Under the pieces are notes generated by a model, which ran no database searches, was not told the DNA's origin, and saw only the letters and a program-made list of their open reading frames with translations. A stretch of 64,000 bases of DNA from assembly GCA_022823465.1 (NCBI GenBank), contig JAJEHX010000005.1, positions 62,001 through 126,000 on the forward strand. The letters run 5' to 3'. The first letter of the stretch is position 1. The number at the start of each line of letters is the position of its first letter. This stretch comes from Candidatus Latescibacterota bacterium. Its GTDB lineage: Bacteria; JAAXHH01. Position numbers and translations under genes: made by a program. Of this stretch, positions 54,922 through 63,400 are shown in pieces.

Positions 54922-57140
54922 ATCGCGCGACGATCGGGCTGCTGGTCAGGCACGAATTGCGCATGCTCCTGCGTGACCGGCGCACCGTGGTGTTGAGTAT
55001 CCTCCTGCCGCTCGTCGTTCTGCCGTTGATCCTCCTCGGCGCAAAATTCATGAACGAATGGCGCAGGGAGCAACTGGACGCGACGACGTATCGCTATGCC
55101 GTGACCGGCGCTTACGCCGACTCGGTGCGGGCCCTCATCGGAAGGGGAGTGCTGCTCGCGGCAGAGGAGACGGAGGAAGGCCGGCAGCCGGCGTCATTCC
55201 TCGAGGTGGAGGCGGTAAGACCCGATACCAGCCTGTCCGCCGGCGACCTGGATTTCTACCTGGAGACCCTTACAGGCGCGGAGGCCGATTCCCTCGATCT
55301 CGCGCGCGCCGAAGCCGATACGTCCGACGTGGCCGTTGAGGGAGGGGTCGCGGAGACGGACCGCGCCGATGAAGAACGGGCCGACGTGACCGTGGCGGAC
55401 GCGCGGTATCCGGGCGTGCCCGTGGTCACGGTCTACTTTCGCGCCAACCGGGACGAGTCCAGGACGGGCAGCGGCCGGCTGGTGGATCTGTTGGTGGACG
55501 CGAGGAAACAGGACCGTGCCGACGCACTGCGCATACGGGGTTTCGCGGTGGACCCGGAGGAGTCCATCAAGCTGTCGAGGGTGGACGTGGCCACGCCGGA
55601 ACAGGCCGCGGGGTTCTATTTCGGACGCATCCTGCCGCTTTTTCTCGTATTCCTCACCCTTACCGGCGCTTCGGTTGCGGCCATGGACAGTGTCGCGGGG
55701 GAAAAGGAACGGGGCTCTCTTGAAACCCTCCTGACCACTTCAGTCAGCCGGTTCGAGATCATTGCCGCCAAGCAGTTGACGATCCTGTCCGTCGCCCTGT
55801 TCATCACCCTGGCCCAGGCCGGAAACCTGTTCGTCTACCTTGCCCTCGGATTCATCGAATTCTCCGGAGAACTGGAAATCGACGTGTCGCCCGGCGCCGT
55901 GCTGGTGTTGCTCGCCCTCTACGTCCCCGTGGCCGTCGTGATTTCGTCCCTGCTCCTCCTGGTCTCGGCCTACGCGAAGACTTACCGGGAGACGCAGCTG
56001 TACCTGCTGCCCGTTTTCCTCGGTCTCATGATCCTGACGGCGGCGGGCCTGCTTCCGGGGGTTTCACTGCGCTCGCTGATCGCCCTCGTTCCCGTCGCGA
56101 ACGTCAGCGTGGCCGTGCGGGAGATCATGGTGGGGCACTACGACATCCCGATGCTTCTGGTAACTTGCGCGGCAATGCTCGCCGCCGCCTTCATGCTGCT
56201 CAGACTGTCGTCCCGCATGCTGGCCATGGAGCGGCTCATCACCACGCAGGATACGGACGAGGCGGACCTGGAAGGAGGCGCCGCCCTGTTTCCGAAGAGA
56301 GTGCTCCTGTGGTTCGTCGGCATGTGGGCCATAATCGTCATCGCGCCCTCGAACGTGGACGCATTGACCCGCCTCGAGGGGCAGTGGGCCTTCAACATGT
56401 TCGTGATCTTCTTCGCCGGCTCGCTCCTGATGATCCGGGTTCACCGGCTCGACTGGCGAAAGGCCCTGGCGATCCGGCCGGTACGGCCCCAGATCTGGCT
56501 GGCGGTGCTGCTCCTCGTACCTTCGACCCTGATGACCGGAATGTTCGTCGTGGAGCTTTCCAGCGTATTCCTTCCCTTCCCGGAGGAAATGCTGGAGAAA
56601 TTCGCCAGCCAGCTCCTTCCGGACGACTTCCCGGTCTGGAAGATCATGCTCATGCTGGCGCTCACGCCTGGGGTCGTGGAGGAAATGGCCTTCCGGGGAC
56701 TGCTGCTTCACGGACTTCACCGCCGGCTGAGACCGCTGGCGCTCATCCTGGTCGTCGGTTTGATATTCGGATTGTTCCACCAGGCCCTGTTCCGGATCAT
56801 TCCCACGGCTTATCTGGGCATGGTACTGACCACCGTGGCCGTGCTCTCAGGTTCGATATTCCCGTGCATCCTGCTCCATGCCGGCAACAACGCCTTCGCG
56901 TTCCTCCTCTACAGGTATGGCGTGGATATCGAGAACTGGCCCCCGGAGCTGCTTCTCCTGAGCGTCCCCGTTTTCCTTTTCTCGATCTATCTGCTGTATC
57001 GATATCGAACCCCTTACCCCGGTCTGCTGCCCTTCAGGAAACGGTCCCCTGCCGATCATCCCGATCATCCCGGCCAGCCCGATCATCCCGGCCATCCCGG
57101 CCAGCCCGGCCAGCCCAGCCAGTCCGGCGAACGCTTATAG
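54918..57140 (+). CDS. NatB-like ABC permease fused to a CPBP intramembrane protease
   Basis: A 740-residue membrane protein. Residues ~1-430 are a NatB-like permease with a long extracytoplasmic loop (about 50-230), DSVAGEKERGSLETLLTTSVSRFEI and several helices. Residues ~450-700 add a CPBP (CAAX/bacteriocin-processing) domain with EEMAFRGLLLHG, GLIFGLFHQALFR and HAGNNAFAF, the three motif blocks with the expected Glu and His residues. The C-terminus is a low-complexity tail of Asp-His-Pro-Gly and Gln-Pro-Gly repeats. It overlaps the ATPase gene by four bases. Confidence 0.88.
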   Translation: MNRATIGLLVRHELRMLLRDRRTVVLSILLPLVVLPLILLGAKFMNEWRREQLDATTYRYAVTGAYADSVRALIGRGVLLAAEETEEGRQPASFLEVEAVRPDTSLSAGDLDFYLETLTGAEADSLDLARAEADTSDVAVEGGVAETDRADEERADVTVADARYPGVPVVTVYFRANRDESRTGSGRLVDLLVDARKQDRADALRIRGFAVDPEESIKLSRVDVATPEQAAGFYFGRILPLFLVFLTLTGASVAAMDSVAGEKERGSLETLLTTSVSRFEIIAAKQLTILSVALFITLAQAGNLFVYLALGFIEFSGELEIDVSPGAVLVLLALYVPVAVVISSLLLLVSAYAKTYRETQLYLLPVFLGLMILTAAGLLPGVSLRSLIALVPVANVSVAVREIMVGHYDIPMLLVTCAAMLAAAFMLLRLSSRMLAMERLITTQDTDEADLEGGAALFPKRVLLWFVGMWAIIVIAPSNVDALTRLEGQWAFNMFVIFFAGSLLMIRVHRLDWRKALAIRPVRPQIWLAVLLLVPSTLMTGMFVVELSSVFLPFPEEMLEKFASQLLPDDFPVWKIMLMLALTPGVVEEMAFRGLLLHGLHRRLRPLALILVVGLIFGLFHQALFRIIPTAYLGMVLTTVAVLSGSIFPCILLHAGNNAFAFLLYRYGVDIENWPPELLLLSVPVFLFSIYLLYRYRTPYPGLLPFRKRSPADHPDHPGQPDHPGHPGQPGQPSQSGERL
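57051..57126. repeat. Imperfect 9-bp tandem repeats at the 3' end of the permease/protease gene
   Basis: About eight units alternating GATCATCCC, GGCCAGCCC and GGCCATCCC encode the Asp-His-Pro, Gly-Gln-Pro and Gly-His-Pro tail. They end about five codons before the stop. Confidence 0.85.
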
Positions 57141-57196
57141 GTGTTGCCTCCGGGGGGATGCGGCCATATATTCCACTGATCTAAAAAGACCCTCGT

Positions 57197-57262
57197 GTGC
57201 ACTGCGTGAGTACGATCTGTGCACCGCGTCAATTCAGTCTGCGCACTGCGTGAGTTAGATTC
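57197..57262. repeat. Three imperfect 22-bp tandem repeats in an intergenic region
   Basis: Three consecutive 22-bp units (57197-57218, 57219-57240, 57241-57262) begin GTGCACTGCGTGAGT, GTGCACCGCGTCAAT and GCGCACTGCGTGAGT. They lie 57 bases after the permease/protease stop and 20 bases before the methyltransferase ATG. The exact 22-bp phasing, about two helical turns, would place three protein sites on the same face of the DNA. Confidence 0.75.
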
Positions 57263-57282
57263 CAGCCGCAACCCATCCGTCC

Positions 57283-57876
57283 ATGTCGCGAATAGCTCAA
57301 CATCCCTTCTTCCTGTTTCTCCGGGTCATGTTGAAAAGCCCCACGAGCGTTTGCGCTCTCACGCCCAGTTCCCGGATGCTCGCCCGGGCGATGGTCAGGG
57401 GGCTGGAGATCGATTCAGATGAATCCGTGATGGAACTGGGGCCAGGAACGGGCGCCCTGACAGACCAGTTACGGCACGTCCTCCGGGATGACGGCGGATA
57501 CATAGGCATCGAACTGGAACCCCGTTTCGTCGGCCTGCTGCGGGAACGATTCCCCAACCTGAGGTTCGAACAGGATACCGTCACCCGGGCCTACGCGGTG
57601 CACGCGGACTCAGGGGCGCCTCCGGTCAAGGCGGTGATATCCGGATTGTCCATCTCCACGATGCCGGGGCCGGTTATCGACGAGATCATAGGCAATCTCG
57701 ACCAGCTACTGAGCCCCGGTTCTGTTTTTCGCATGTTCCAGTACGTCCATGCCTACTATCTGCCTTCGGCGATCCGGTTTCGCCGGCGCATGTCCTCTCT
57801 CTTCTCCGATTACAGGTGCGACGCGCTCGTTATGAGAAACCTGCCCCCGGCTTTTGTACTGACCTGGACGCGCTGA
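57283..57876 (+). CDS. Class I SAM-dependent methyltransferase, PmtA-like
   Basis: A 197-residue methyltransferase. It resembles bacterial phospholipid N-methyltransferases: FLRVMLKSPTSVCALTPSSRMLARAMVRG is the typical N-terminal signature. The SAM-binding region is VMELGPGTGALTDQL and IGIELEPRFVGLL. The KsgA/Erm rRNA methyltransferases share these motifs, but the N-terminal membrane-interfacial segment and the small size favour the lipid branch. The ATG 57283 follows the 22-bp repeats without a clear Shine-Dalgarno. The substrate is inferred from family only. Confidence 0.75.
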   Translation: MSRIAQHPFFLFLRVMLKSPTSVCALTPSSRMLARAMVRGLEIDSDESVMELGPGTGALTDQLRHVLRDDGGYIGIELEPRFVGLLRERFPNLRFEQDTVTRAYAVHADSGAPPVKAVISGLSISTMPGPVIDEIIGNLDQLLSPGSVFRMFQYVHAYYLPSAIRFRRRMSSLFSDYRCDALVMRNLPPAFVLTWTR

Positions 57877-58109
57877 CGGACGCGACGATAATTTGACGAT
57901 AATTTAAAGTAAACCACGACGGAATTTGTAGATTACTGTGGTTCTTTTATCCTCCGGCGGGTCCGCCGGAATCGCAGCGCACCGATCGGGGTGATCCGCG
58001 CCGCTGTGCGAGGGCTCGGCGTGGCAGTGCGGATGCTCGACAAGAAGCCGGATCCGGGGTTCTGATCAGTCCGGCAAAGCCGAAACTCAGGCAGGAAACA
58101 ATCCTTCGC

Positions 58110-60809
58110 ATGCGAATCACATCTCTGGTCCCGCTGACGGCGCTTTTCTTCGTCCTCTTCACTCCGCTCTCAGCCGATGCGTCCGCCCGGAATGATCCCT
58201 ACGATGTTCCCTTGCCGGCCGTAGAGGCCGCGCCGCGGACCGGTGACATTTCCATTGACGGCCGGCTGGACGAGGCGGCTTGGATGTCGGCCGTGCCCGC
58301 CTCCCGGTTCGTACAGCGTGAACCGGTCGAAGGGGCCGATCCCGACAAGGCCACCGAAGTGCGGGTGCTCTTCGACGCGGATGCCATATACATCGGCGCC
58401 CGGATGTTCGACGATCACCCCGAGCATATCGGCAGGCAACTCGTCAGGCGGGACGAACGGGGCGCCTTCGACCTGTTCTCCGTATCCATCGACCCGAACA
58501 ACGACAGACTCACCGGATACCAGTTTCGCGTCAGCGCCGCGGGCGTTCAGCGCGACGCCTACCTGTATGACGACGTGCGGCAGGACGACGCGTGGGACGC
58601 CGTATGGGAATCGGCGGTGGTGATCGACGACCGGGGCTGGGTCGCCGAGATGCGCATTCCCCTTTCCCAGATACGATACGAAACGACGGATGGCGCCCAG
58701 TCGTGGGGCGTGAACTTCATGCGGCGCTGCCTGGCCACGAACGAGGTCATGGACTTCGCCCTTCAATCCCGGCTGCGGTACGGTAGAGTCAGCGTCCTGG
58801 GCCGACTGAACGGACTGATCCTTCCGTCGGACGCCCGCCGCCTGGAGGTCCGGCCCTATACCCTCGGCAGCGCCCGGACCGCCCGGGCCGAAGCGGGAAA
58901 CCCCTTTTTCGACGGATCCGATTTCAATGCGCGGGCGGGCCTCGACGTGCGGTACGGCCTCGGTTCGTCCTACCACCTCGACATGACGATCAACCCGGAC
59001 TTCGGGCAGGTGGAAGTGGATCCCGCCGTCGTCAACCTTTCGGCCTTCGAAACGTTCTTCCGGGAACAACGGCCCTTTTTCGTCGAGGATGCCCAGGTTT
59101 TTGAATTCGGCCTTTCCGGACGCGACGAGTTGTATTACAGCCGCCGGATCGGACGCCAGCCCCGGGGCGGTACGCCGGACGGCGCGGATTTCGCCGACAT
59201 ACCCACGGAGACCAGCATTCTTGGCGCGGCCAAGGTCACTGGAAGGTCGCAGGGCGGCGTGTCCATCGGCGCCCTGGCCGCCGTAACCGGAAGAGAGACG
59301 GGGAAGGCCCATTCGATGTCGGACGGCCGGACCAGGGATTTCACGGTCGAACCCCGGGCGGGATTCGGCGTATTCCGGGTCCGCCGGGACATCCGGAACG
59401 GCGCCACGCAGTTCGGCGCGGTCGGCTCGTTGATGCACCGGGCCCTGCCCGACGACGGCGCCTTCGACTATCTCACATCGGAAGCCTTCACCGCCGGGAT
59501 GGACTTCGAACACAACTGGGGAGGAACGCGCTCGAGGGACTGGGCCGTCTACGGTTACCTCGCCGGCAGCCGCGTCCAGGGCGGCCCGGAAGCGCTTATC
59601 CGCCTGCAGCGTTCCAGCAATCACTACTTCCAACGTCCCGACGCCACGCGGGTCGCCGTGGATTCAACGGCCACGTCCATGAACGGGTACAACTGGCGGC
59701 TTCAGTTCGCGAAGCGCGACGGAAACCACTGGTCCGGGTCGGTCTGGTTCGCCGAGGTATCGCCCGGGTTCGAGATTAACGACCTGGGATTCTCCCGTTC
59801 GAGCGAACGCCTCGACGGCGGTGCGCGGATCGAATACCAGAACATCACGCCCGGGCGCTTCTTCCGCAACTACGAGTTCAATTTCTTCACGTTCTACAAT
59901 TTCCGGCACGAGGCCCTCGACGATCCCTGGTCCTGGTCGTCGTGGCGCAACAACTACAAAAACGGCCGGTTCTTCGCGGGGGGTAATTTCGAATTCAACA
60001 ACTACTGGGAAATGTTTCTGGGCTCCAGTTACAGTCCTACTCAGTTCAGCGATTCGAGGACCCGGGGCGGTCCGGTGATGGAGGATCCCGGCTCCTATTC
60101 CTTCGATCTCGGGATCAGATCGGATCGAAGGAAGCGAATCTCCGTGGAGACGGAAGTCGACTACGAGCGATTCCAGCGGGGCGGCCACGAGTGGGATGCA
60201 GAGGTCGAAGCCACCATTCGTCCGTCACCGAACTGGGAGCTGGAAATTACGCCCAATTTCAGCTGGGAGCGAAACGCGGCCCAGTACGTCACCCAGACCG
60301 ACGCTCTGCCCTTTGCGCCTACCTACGGCAGCCGATACATTTTCTCGGACCTGCAGCGCCGGTCCTTTTCCCTCGAGACCCGCCTGAACGTTGCTTTCTC
60401 GCCCTACCTGACGCTGCAGATGTACGCACAACCCCTGCTGTCTTCGGGCGATTACCTCAACTACAAGCAGTTGCTCCGCGGGAACAGCTTCGACTTCGAC
60501 GTGCTGGACGAGGGCACGCGTTCCTTCATCGACCCGGTGGACGGGTACCGGTATTTGGACTTCGACGGGGACGGGATGCCGGACCTCAATTTCTCGGACC
60601 GGGATTTCAACATCCAGTCCCTGCGCATGAACGTCGTGCTGCGCTGGGAATACCGGCCCGGTTCCCGGGTGTTCCTGGTCTGGCAGCAGACCCGCAGCGA
60701 ACGGGACGAAAACGGGACGCTGGACATCGGCAGAGACTTCGGCAACCTGTTCGGTGGCGAATCGGAGAACATATTCATCGTCAAGTTCAACTACTGGTTC
60801 GGCGTGTAA
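58110..60809 (+). CDS. DUF5916-family outer-membrane protein with an N-terminal carbohydrate-binding-like domain
   Basis: An 899-residue exported protein. A signal peptide covers residues ~1-26 (TALFFVLFTPLSADA). A CBM9-like beta-sandwich follows (ISIDGRLDEAAWMSAVPA through EMRIPLSQIRYETTDG). The large remainder is a DUF5916 region: YHLDMTINPDFGQVEVDP and FFREQRPFFVEDAQVF are hallmark segments, and the C-terminal half has alternating strands (VKFNYWFGV at the very end) consistent with an outer-membrane beta barrel. The function of the family is not established. The ribosome-binding site is weak. Confidence 0.88.
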   Translation: MRITSLVPLTALFFVLFTPLSADASARNDPYDVPLPAVEAAPRTGDISIDGRLDEAAWMSAVPASRFVQREPVEGADPDKATEVRVLFDADAIYIGARMFDDHPEHIGRQLVRRDERGAFDLFSVSIDPNNDRLTGYQFRVSAAGVQRDAYLYDDVRQDDAWDAVWESAVVIDDRGWVAEMRIPLSQIRYETTDGAQSWGVNFMRRCLATNEVMDFALQSRLRYGRVSVLGRLNGLILPSDARRLEVRPYTLGSARTARAEAGNPFFDGSDFNARAGLDVRYGLGSSYHLDMTINPDFGQVEVDPAVVNLSAFETFFREQRPFFVEDAQVFEFGLSGRDELYYSRRIGRQPRGGTPDGADFADIPTETSILGAAKVTGRSQGGVSIGALAAVTGRETGKAHSMSDGRTRDFTVEPRAGFGVFRVRRDIRNGATQFGAVGSLMHRALPDDGAFDYLTSEAFTAGMDFEHNWGGTRSRDWAVYGYLAGSRVQGGPEALIRLQRSSNHYFQRPDATRVAVDSTATSMNGYNWRLQFAKRDGNHWSGSVWFAEVSPGFEINDLGFSRSSERLDGGARIEYQNITPGRFFRNYEFNFFTFYNFRHEALDDPWSWSSWRNNYKNGRFFAGGNFEFNNYWEMFLGSSYSPTQFSDSRTRGGPVMEDPGSYSFDLGIRSDRRKRISVETEVDYERFQRGGHEWDAEVEATIRPSPNWELEITPNFSWERNAAQYVTQTDALPFAPTYGSRYIFSDLQRRSFSLETRLNVAFSPYLTLQMYAQPLLSSGDYLNYKQLLRGNSFDFDVLDEGTRSFIDPVDGYRYLDFDGDGMPDLNFSDRDFNIQSLRMNVVLRWEYRPGSRVFLVWQQTRSERDENGTLDIGRDFGNLFGGESENIFIVKFNYWFGV

Positions 60810-60856
60810 GCATGTACCGGGTCGGCTTGCCAGCGTGAGTTGATTCGGCGTGTGAG
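60796..60856. repeat. 15-bp direct repeat beginning at the DUF5916 stop
   Basis: GGTTCGGCGTGTAAG (60796-60810, containing the gene's stop codon) recurs as GATTCGGCGTGTGAG (60842-60856), with 13 of 15 bases identical. The second copy also offers a stop codon (TGA) in the same register relative to the repeat. Confidence 0.7.
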
Positions 60857-60893
60857 TGTGAGCGGACAGCCGGTCCATGCGCTTGATTGCACC

Positions 60894-60923
60894 TTGACAG
60901 TCACGAACATGGAAGGTCATATT
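60894..60923 (+). promoter_or_regulatory. Candidate promoter of dsbD
   Basis: TTGACA (60894-60899), 18 bases, CATATT (60918-60923), in an AT-rich patch between the DUF5916 gene and dsbD. The leader would be about 150 bases. Confidence 0.4.
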
Positions 60924-61077
60924 GTAATTGGGAATATATACCGGCGCGCGTAGATTTCCGGTCCATTCCGGTCGGTCTTCGCGCTCTTTAAGGGAATAAC
61001 AGCCGGCTTTCACACTTCTTATCAGGAACAACGTCCGGGCGTAACCGGACGCTTCACCGCGGGAAATCGCCCATCTC

Positions 61078-63306
61078 ATGAAATCGATTCACACGACCTT
61101 TCTTTTGCCCGCAATGCTGGGCATGTTCGTCCTCACCACGTGGTCCGTCCAGGGACAGGCGGTTCGCACCGATTACATGGAAACCGAACTGGTCGTGGAG
61201 ACGACGTCCGTCAAGCCGGGACAGCCGTTCTGGGCCGGCCTGCGGATGAAGATGGACGAGCACTGGCACACGTACTGGCGCAATCCGGCCGACTCGGGAC
61301 TCCCCACGAAAATCCACTGGTCGCTGCCCGAGAGATTCCGGGCCGGAGAAATCAACTGGCCCTATCCCCAGAAGATCGTGCTCGACATATTGGCGAGCTA
61401 CGGGTACGAGGGTGAGACGATGTTGCTCGTGGAGATCACGCCCCCGGCAGACTTGGAGACCGGCGGCACGGTCGACATAGGCGCCTATGCATCCTGGCTG
61501 GTCTGCGCGGAGATCTGCCTGCCCGGTGAATCGGGATACCAGGTCACGCTGCCCGTATCCGAAGACGCGCCCGGGATCGATGCAAGGTGGGCGGATCTTT
61601 TCACCACGACCCGGGAAAACCTTCCTGTTCAGGTCCCGGAATGGACGGTCGAAGCCGTCATCTCCGATTCCACGGTCGCGCTGCACGCCGCGCCGCCCGA
61701 TTGGTACAGCGGATCGCTCACCGGCGTCGAGTTCTATCCGTACAACGAAGACCTGATCGACTACGTATCCCCCCAGAAACTGGAAAAAACGCAGACCGGT
61801 TACCTGCTGACAATGCGCCGGTCGGGGTTTTATTCGGGCAGGCCCGATGAGATCACGGGCGTGCTGGTTTCCGTGGACGGCTGGCGCGGCGCGGGATCGG
61901 AACGCGCCCTGGACGTCAAGGCCGTGTACGCGGACCTGCTGCCGGCGGCGGTCGCCCTCGTCAGCCCCGCGGGTTCCGGCGGCCTGGCGGCGGATTCCGG
62001 CATGGCGAGTTTCCTCGCGGCCGGTTCCGGAGATCTCGTGTCCGGCCTGTGGCAGGCCCTGCTCTTCGCCCTTATCGGCGGCCTGATCCTCAACCTGATG
62101 CCCTGCGTGCTCCCCGTGCTGTCGATTAAGGTTCTCGGATTCATCCACCAGGCGGGCGACGACCCGGCCAAGGCCCGGCTGCACGGTATGGTATTCACCG
62201 CGGGCGTCCTGCTGTCCTTTCTCGCGCTGGCGTCCGTCCTGATCGCCCTGCGGGCCGGGGGAGAACAATTGGGCTGGGGATTCCAGCTGCAGTCGCCGGC
62301 CTTTCTCGTCATCCTGTCGGTCATCATCTTCATGTTCGGTATGAGCCTGTTCGGGGTGTTCGAGATCGGCACTTCCCTGGTCGGCCTCGGCGGGAAGATG
62401 GATTCGGGCAGCGGGATCGGCGGATCCTTCCTGAGCGGCGTGCTGGCCACGGTCGTGGCCACGCCGTGCACCGCGCCTTTCATGGGCGTGGCCCTGGGAT
62501 ACGCGCTGACGCAATCGGCGGCGGAGTCCCTGGCGATCTTCGGGTTCCTGGGCCTCGGCATGGCGCTCCCCTACCTTACCCTGTCGTCCGTACCCGCCCT
62601 GCTCCGGTACGTTCCGAAACCAGGCGCCTGGATGGAATCGTTCAAGCAGTTCATGGGGTTCCTCATGATGGCCACCGTCGTCTGGCTGCTCTGGGTGCTG
62701 AACCTCCAGACGGACCCCAACCTGGTCGCCCTCGTGATGATCCTGCTGGTAATGGTGGCCCTGGGAAGCTGGATACTCGGCCGCTGGGGAGGCATCGCCG
62801 CGGGCAGCCGCTCAAGGATGACGGCCCGGGCCGCTTCGGCGGCGATCATCATCGCAAGCATGGTTGCCGTATTGAGCCAGGTACCGGCCCCGGCCAAGGC
62901 CGAAAAGACCGCAGCGGCTCCCTCGGATAGCGCGGGACTGGTATGGGAGCCCTTCTCCCGACAGCTCGTCCAGGATCTGCGCGCATCGGGGAAAACGGTG
63001 TTTGTGGACTTCACCGCCGCCTGGTGCCTGAGCTGCCAGGTCAACAAGCGCGTGGCGCTGAGCGACAGCCGCGTGGTGGAGCAGTTCGAGACGCTGGGCG
63101 TCGTCGCGGTCCAGGCGGACTGGACGTCGCGGGACCCGGAGATCACCCGGGCCCTCGCCGATTTCGGCAGAAACAGCGTCCCGCTGTACGTGCTGTATAC
63201 GGGAGGCCCGGACGCAGAACCCGAAATCCTGCCGGAACTGCTCACGCCGGGACTGGTACTGGATGCCTTGAGCAGGGTGGGAACCGGGGATTCAGCAAGG
63301 AAGTAG
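61078..63306 (+). CDS. dsbD: Protein-disulfide reductase DsbD-type, with C-terminal thioredoxin domain
   Basis: A 742-residue membrane protein that carries electrons from cytoplasmic thioredoxin to the periplasm. Residues ~1-28 are a signal peptide. An N-terminal DsbD-like beta domain (DSGLPTKIHWSLPERFRAGEI) follows. A cytochrome-biogenesis-type membrane core of about eight helices lies at ~320-590 with redox cysteines in NLMPCVLPVLSIK and VATPCTAPFMG. The C-terminal thioredoxin domain has Cys650 and Cys653 in AAWCLSCQVNK. A redoxin gene follows, separated by a short promoter-bearing gap. Confidence 0.94.
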   Translation: MKSIHTTFLLPAMLGMFVLTTWSVQGQAVRTDYMETELVVETTSVKPGQPFWAGLRMKMDEHWHTYWRNPADSGLPTKIHWSLPERFRAGEINWPYPQKIVLDILASYGYEGETMLLVEITPPADLETGGTVDIGAYASWLVCAEICLPGESGYQVTLPVSEDAPGIDARWADLFTTTRENLPVQVPEWTVEAVISDSTVALHAAPPDWYSGSLTGVEFYPYNEDLIDYVSPQKLEKTQTGYLLTMRRSGFYSGRPDEITGVLVSVDGWRGAGSERALDVKAVYADLLPAAVALVSPAGSGGLAADSGMASFLAAGSGDLVSGLWQALLFALIGGLILNLMPCVLPVLSIKVLGFIHQAGDDPAKARLHGMVFTAGVLLSFLALASVLIALRAGGEQLGWGFQLQSPAFLVILSVIIFMFGMSLFGVFEIGTSLVGLGGKMDSGSGIGGSFLSGVLATVVATPCTAPFMGVALGYALTQSAAESLAIFGFLGLGMALPYLTLSSVPALLRYVPKPGAWMESFKQFMGFLMMATVVWLLWVLNLQTDPNLVALVMILLVMVALGSWILGRWGGIAAGSRSRMTARAASAAIIIASMVAVLSQVPAPAKAEKTAAAPSDSAGLVWEPFSRQLVQDLRASGKTVFVDFTAAWCLSCQVNKRVALSDSRVVEQFETLGVVAVQADWTSRDPEITRALADFGRNSVPLYVLYTGGPDAEPEILPELLTPGLVLDALSRVGTGDSARK

Positions 63307-63337
63307 AGCAGCAGGATGATTGGGCAGATAAGTCATA

Positions 63338-63365
63338 TTGACAGTATTAAGTAGTTACGTAATCC
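63338..63365 (+). promoter_or_regulatory. Candidate promoter of the redoxin gene
   Basis: TTGACA (63338-63343), 16 bases, TAATCC (63360-63365). The -35 is perfect and the -10 weak; the start point would be about 30 bases before the ATG. Confidence 0.35.
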
Positions 63366-63400
63366 AATCCGCAGTTCGAAAGAACCATAGGAGGTTTCTA

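Noticed and set aside
57197-57262. CRISPR array
   Set aside because: The 22-bp units are contiguous with no spacers, only three copies are present and no cas gene is near.
57960-57980. GC-rich hairpin (TCCGGCG/CGCCGGA) after the PmtA-like gene as a terminator
   Set aside because: No T-run follows the stem on either strand, so it is not a convincing intrinsic terminator.
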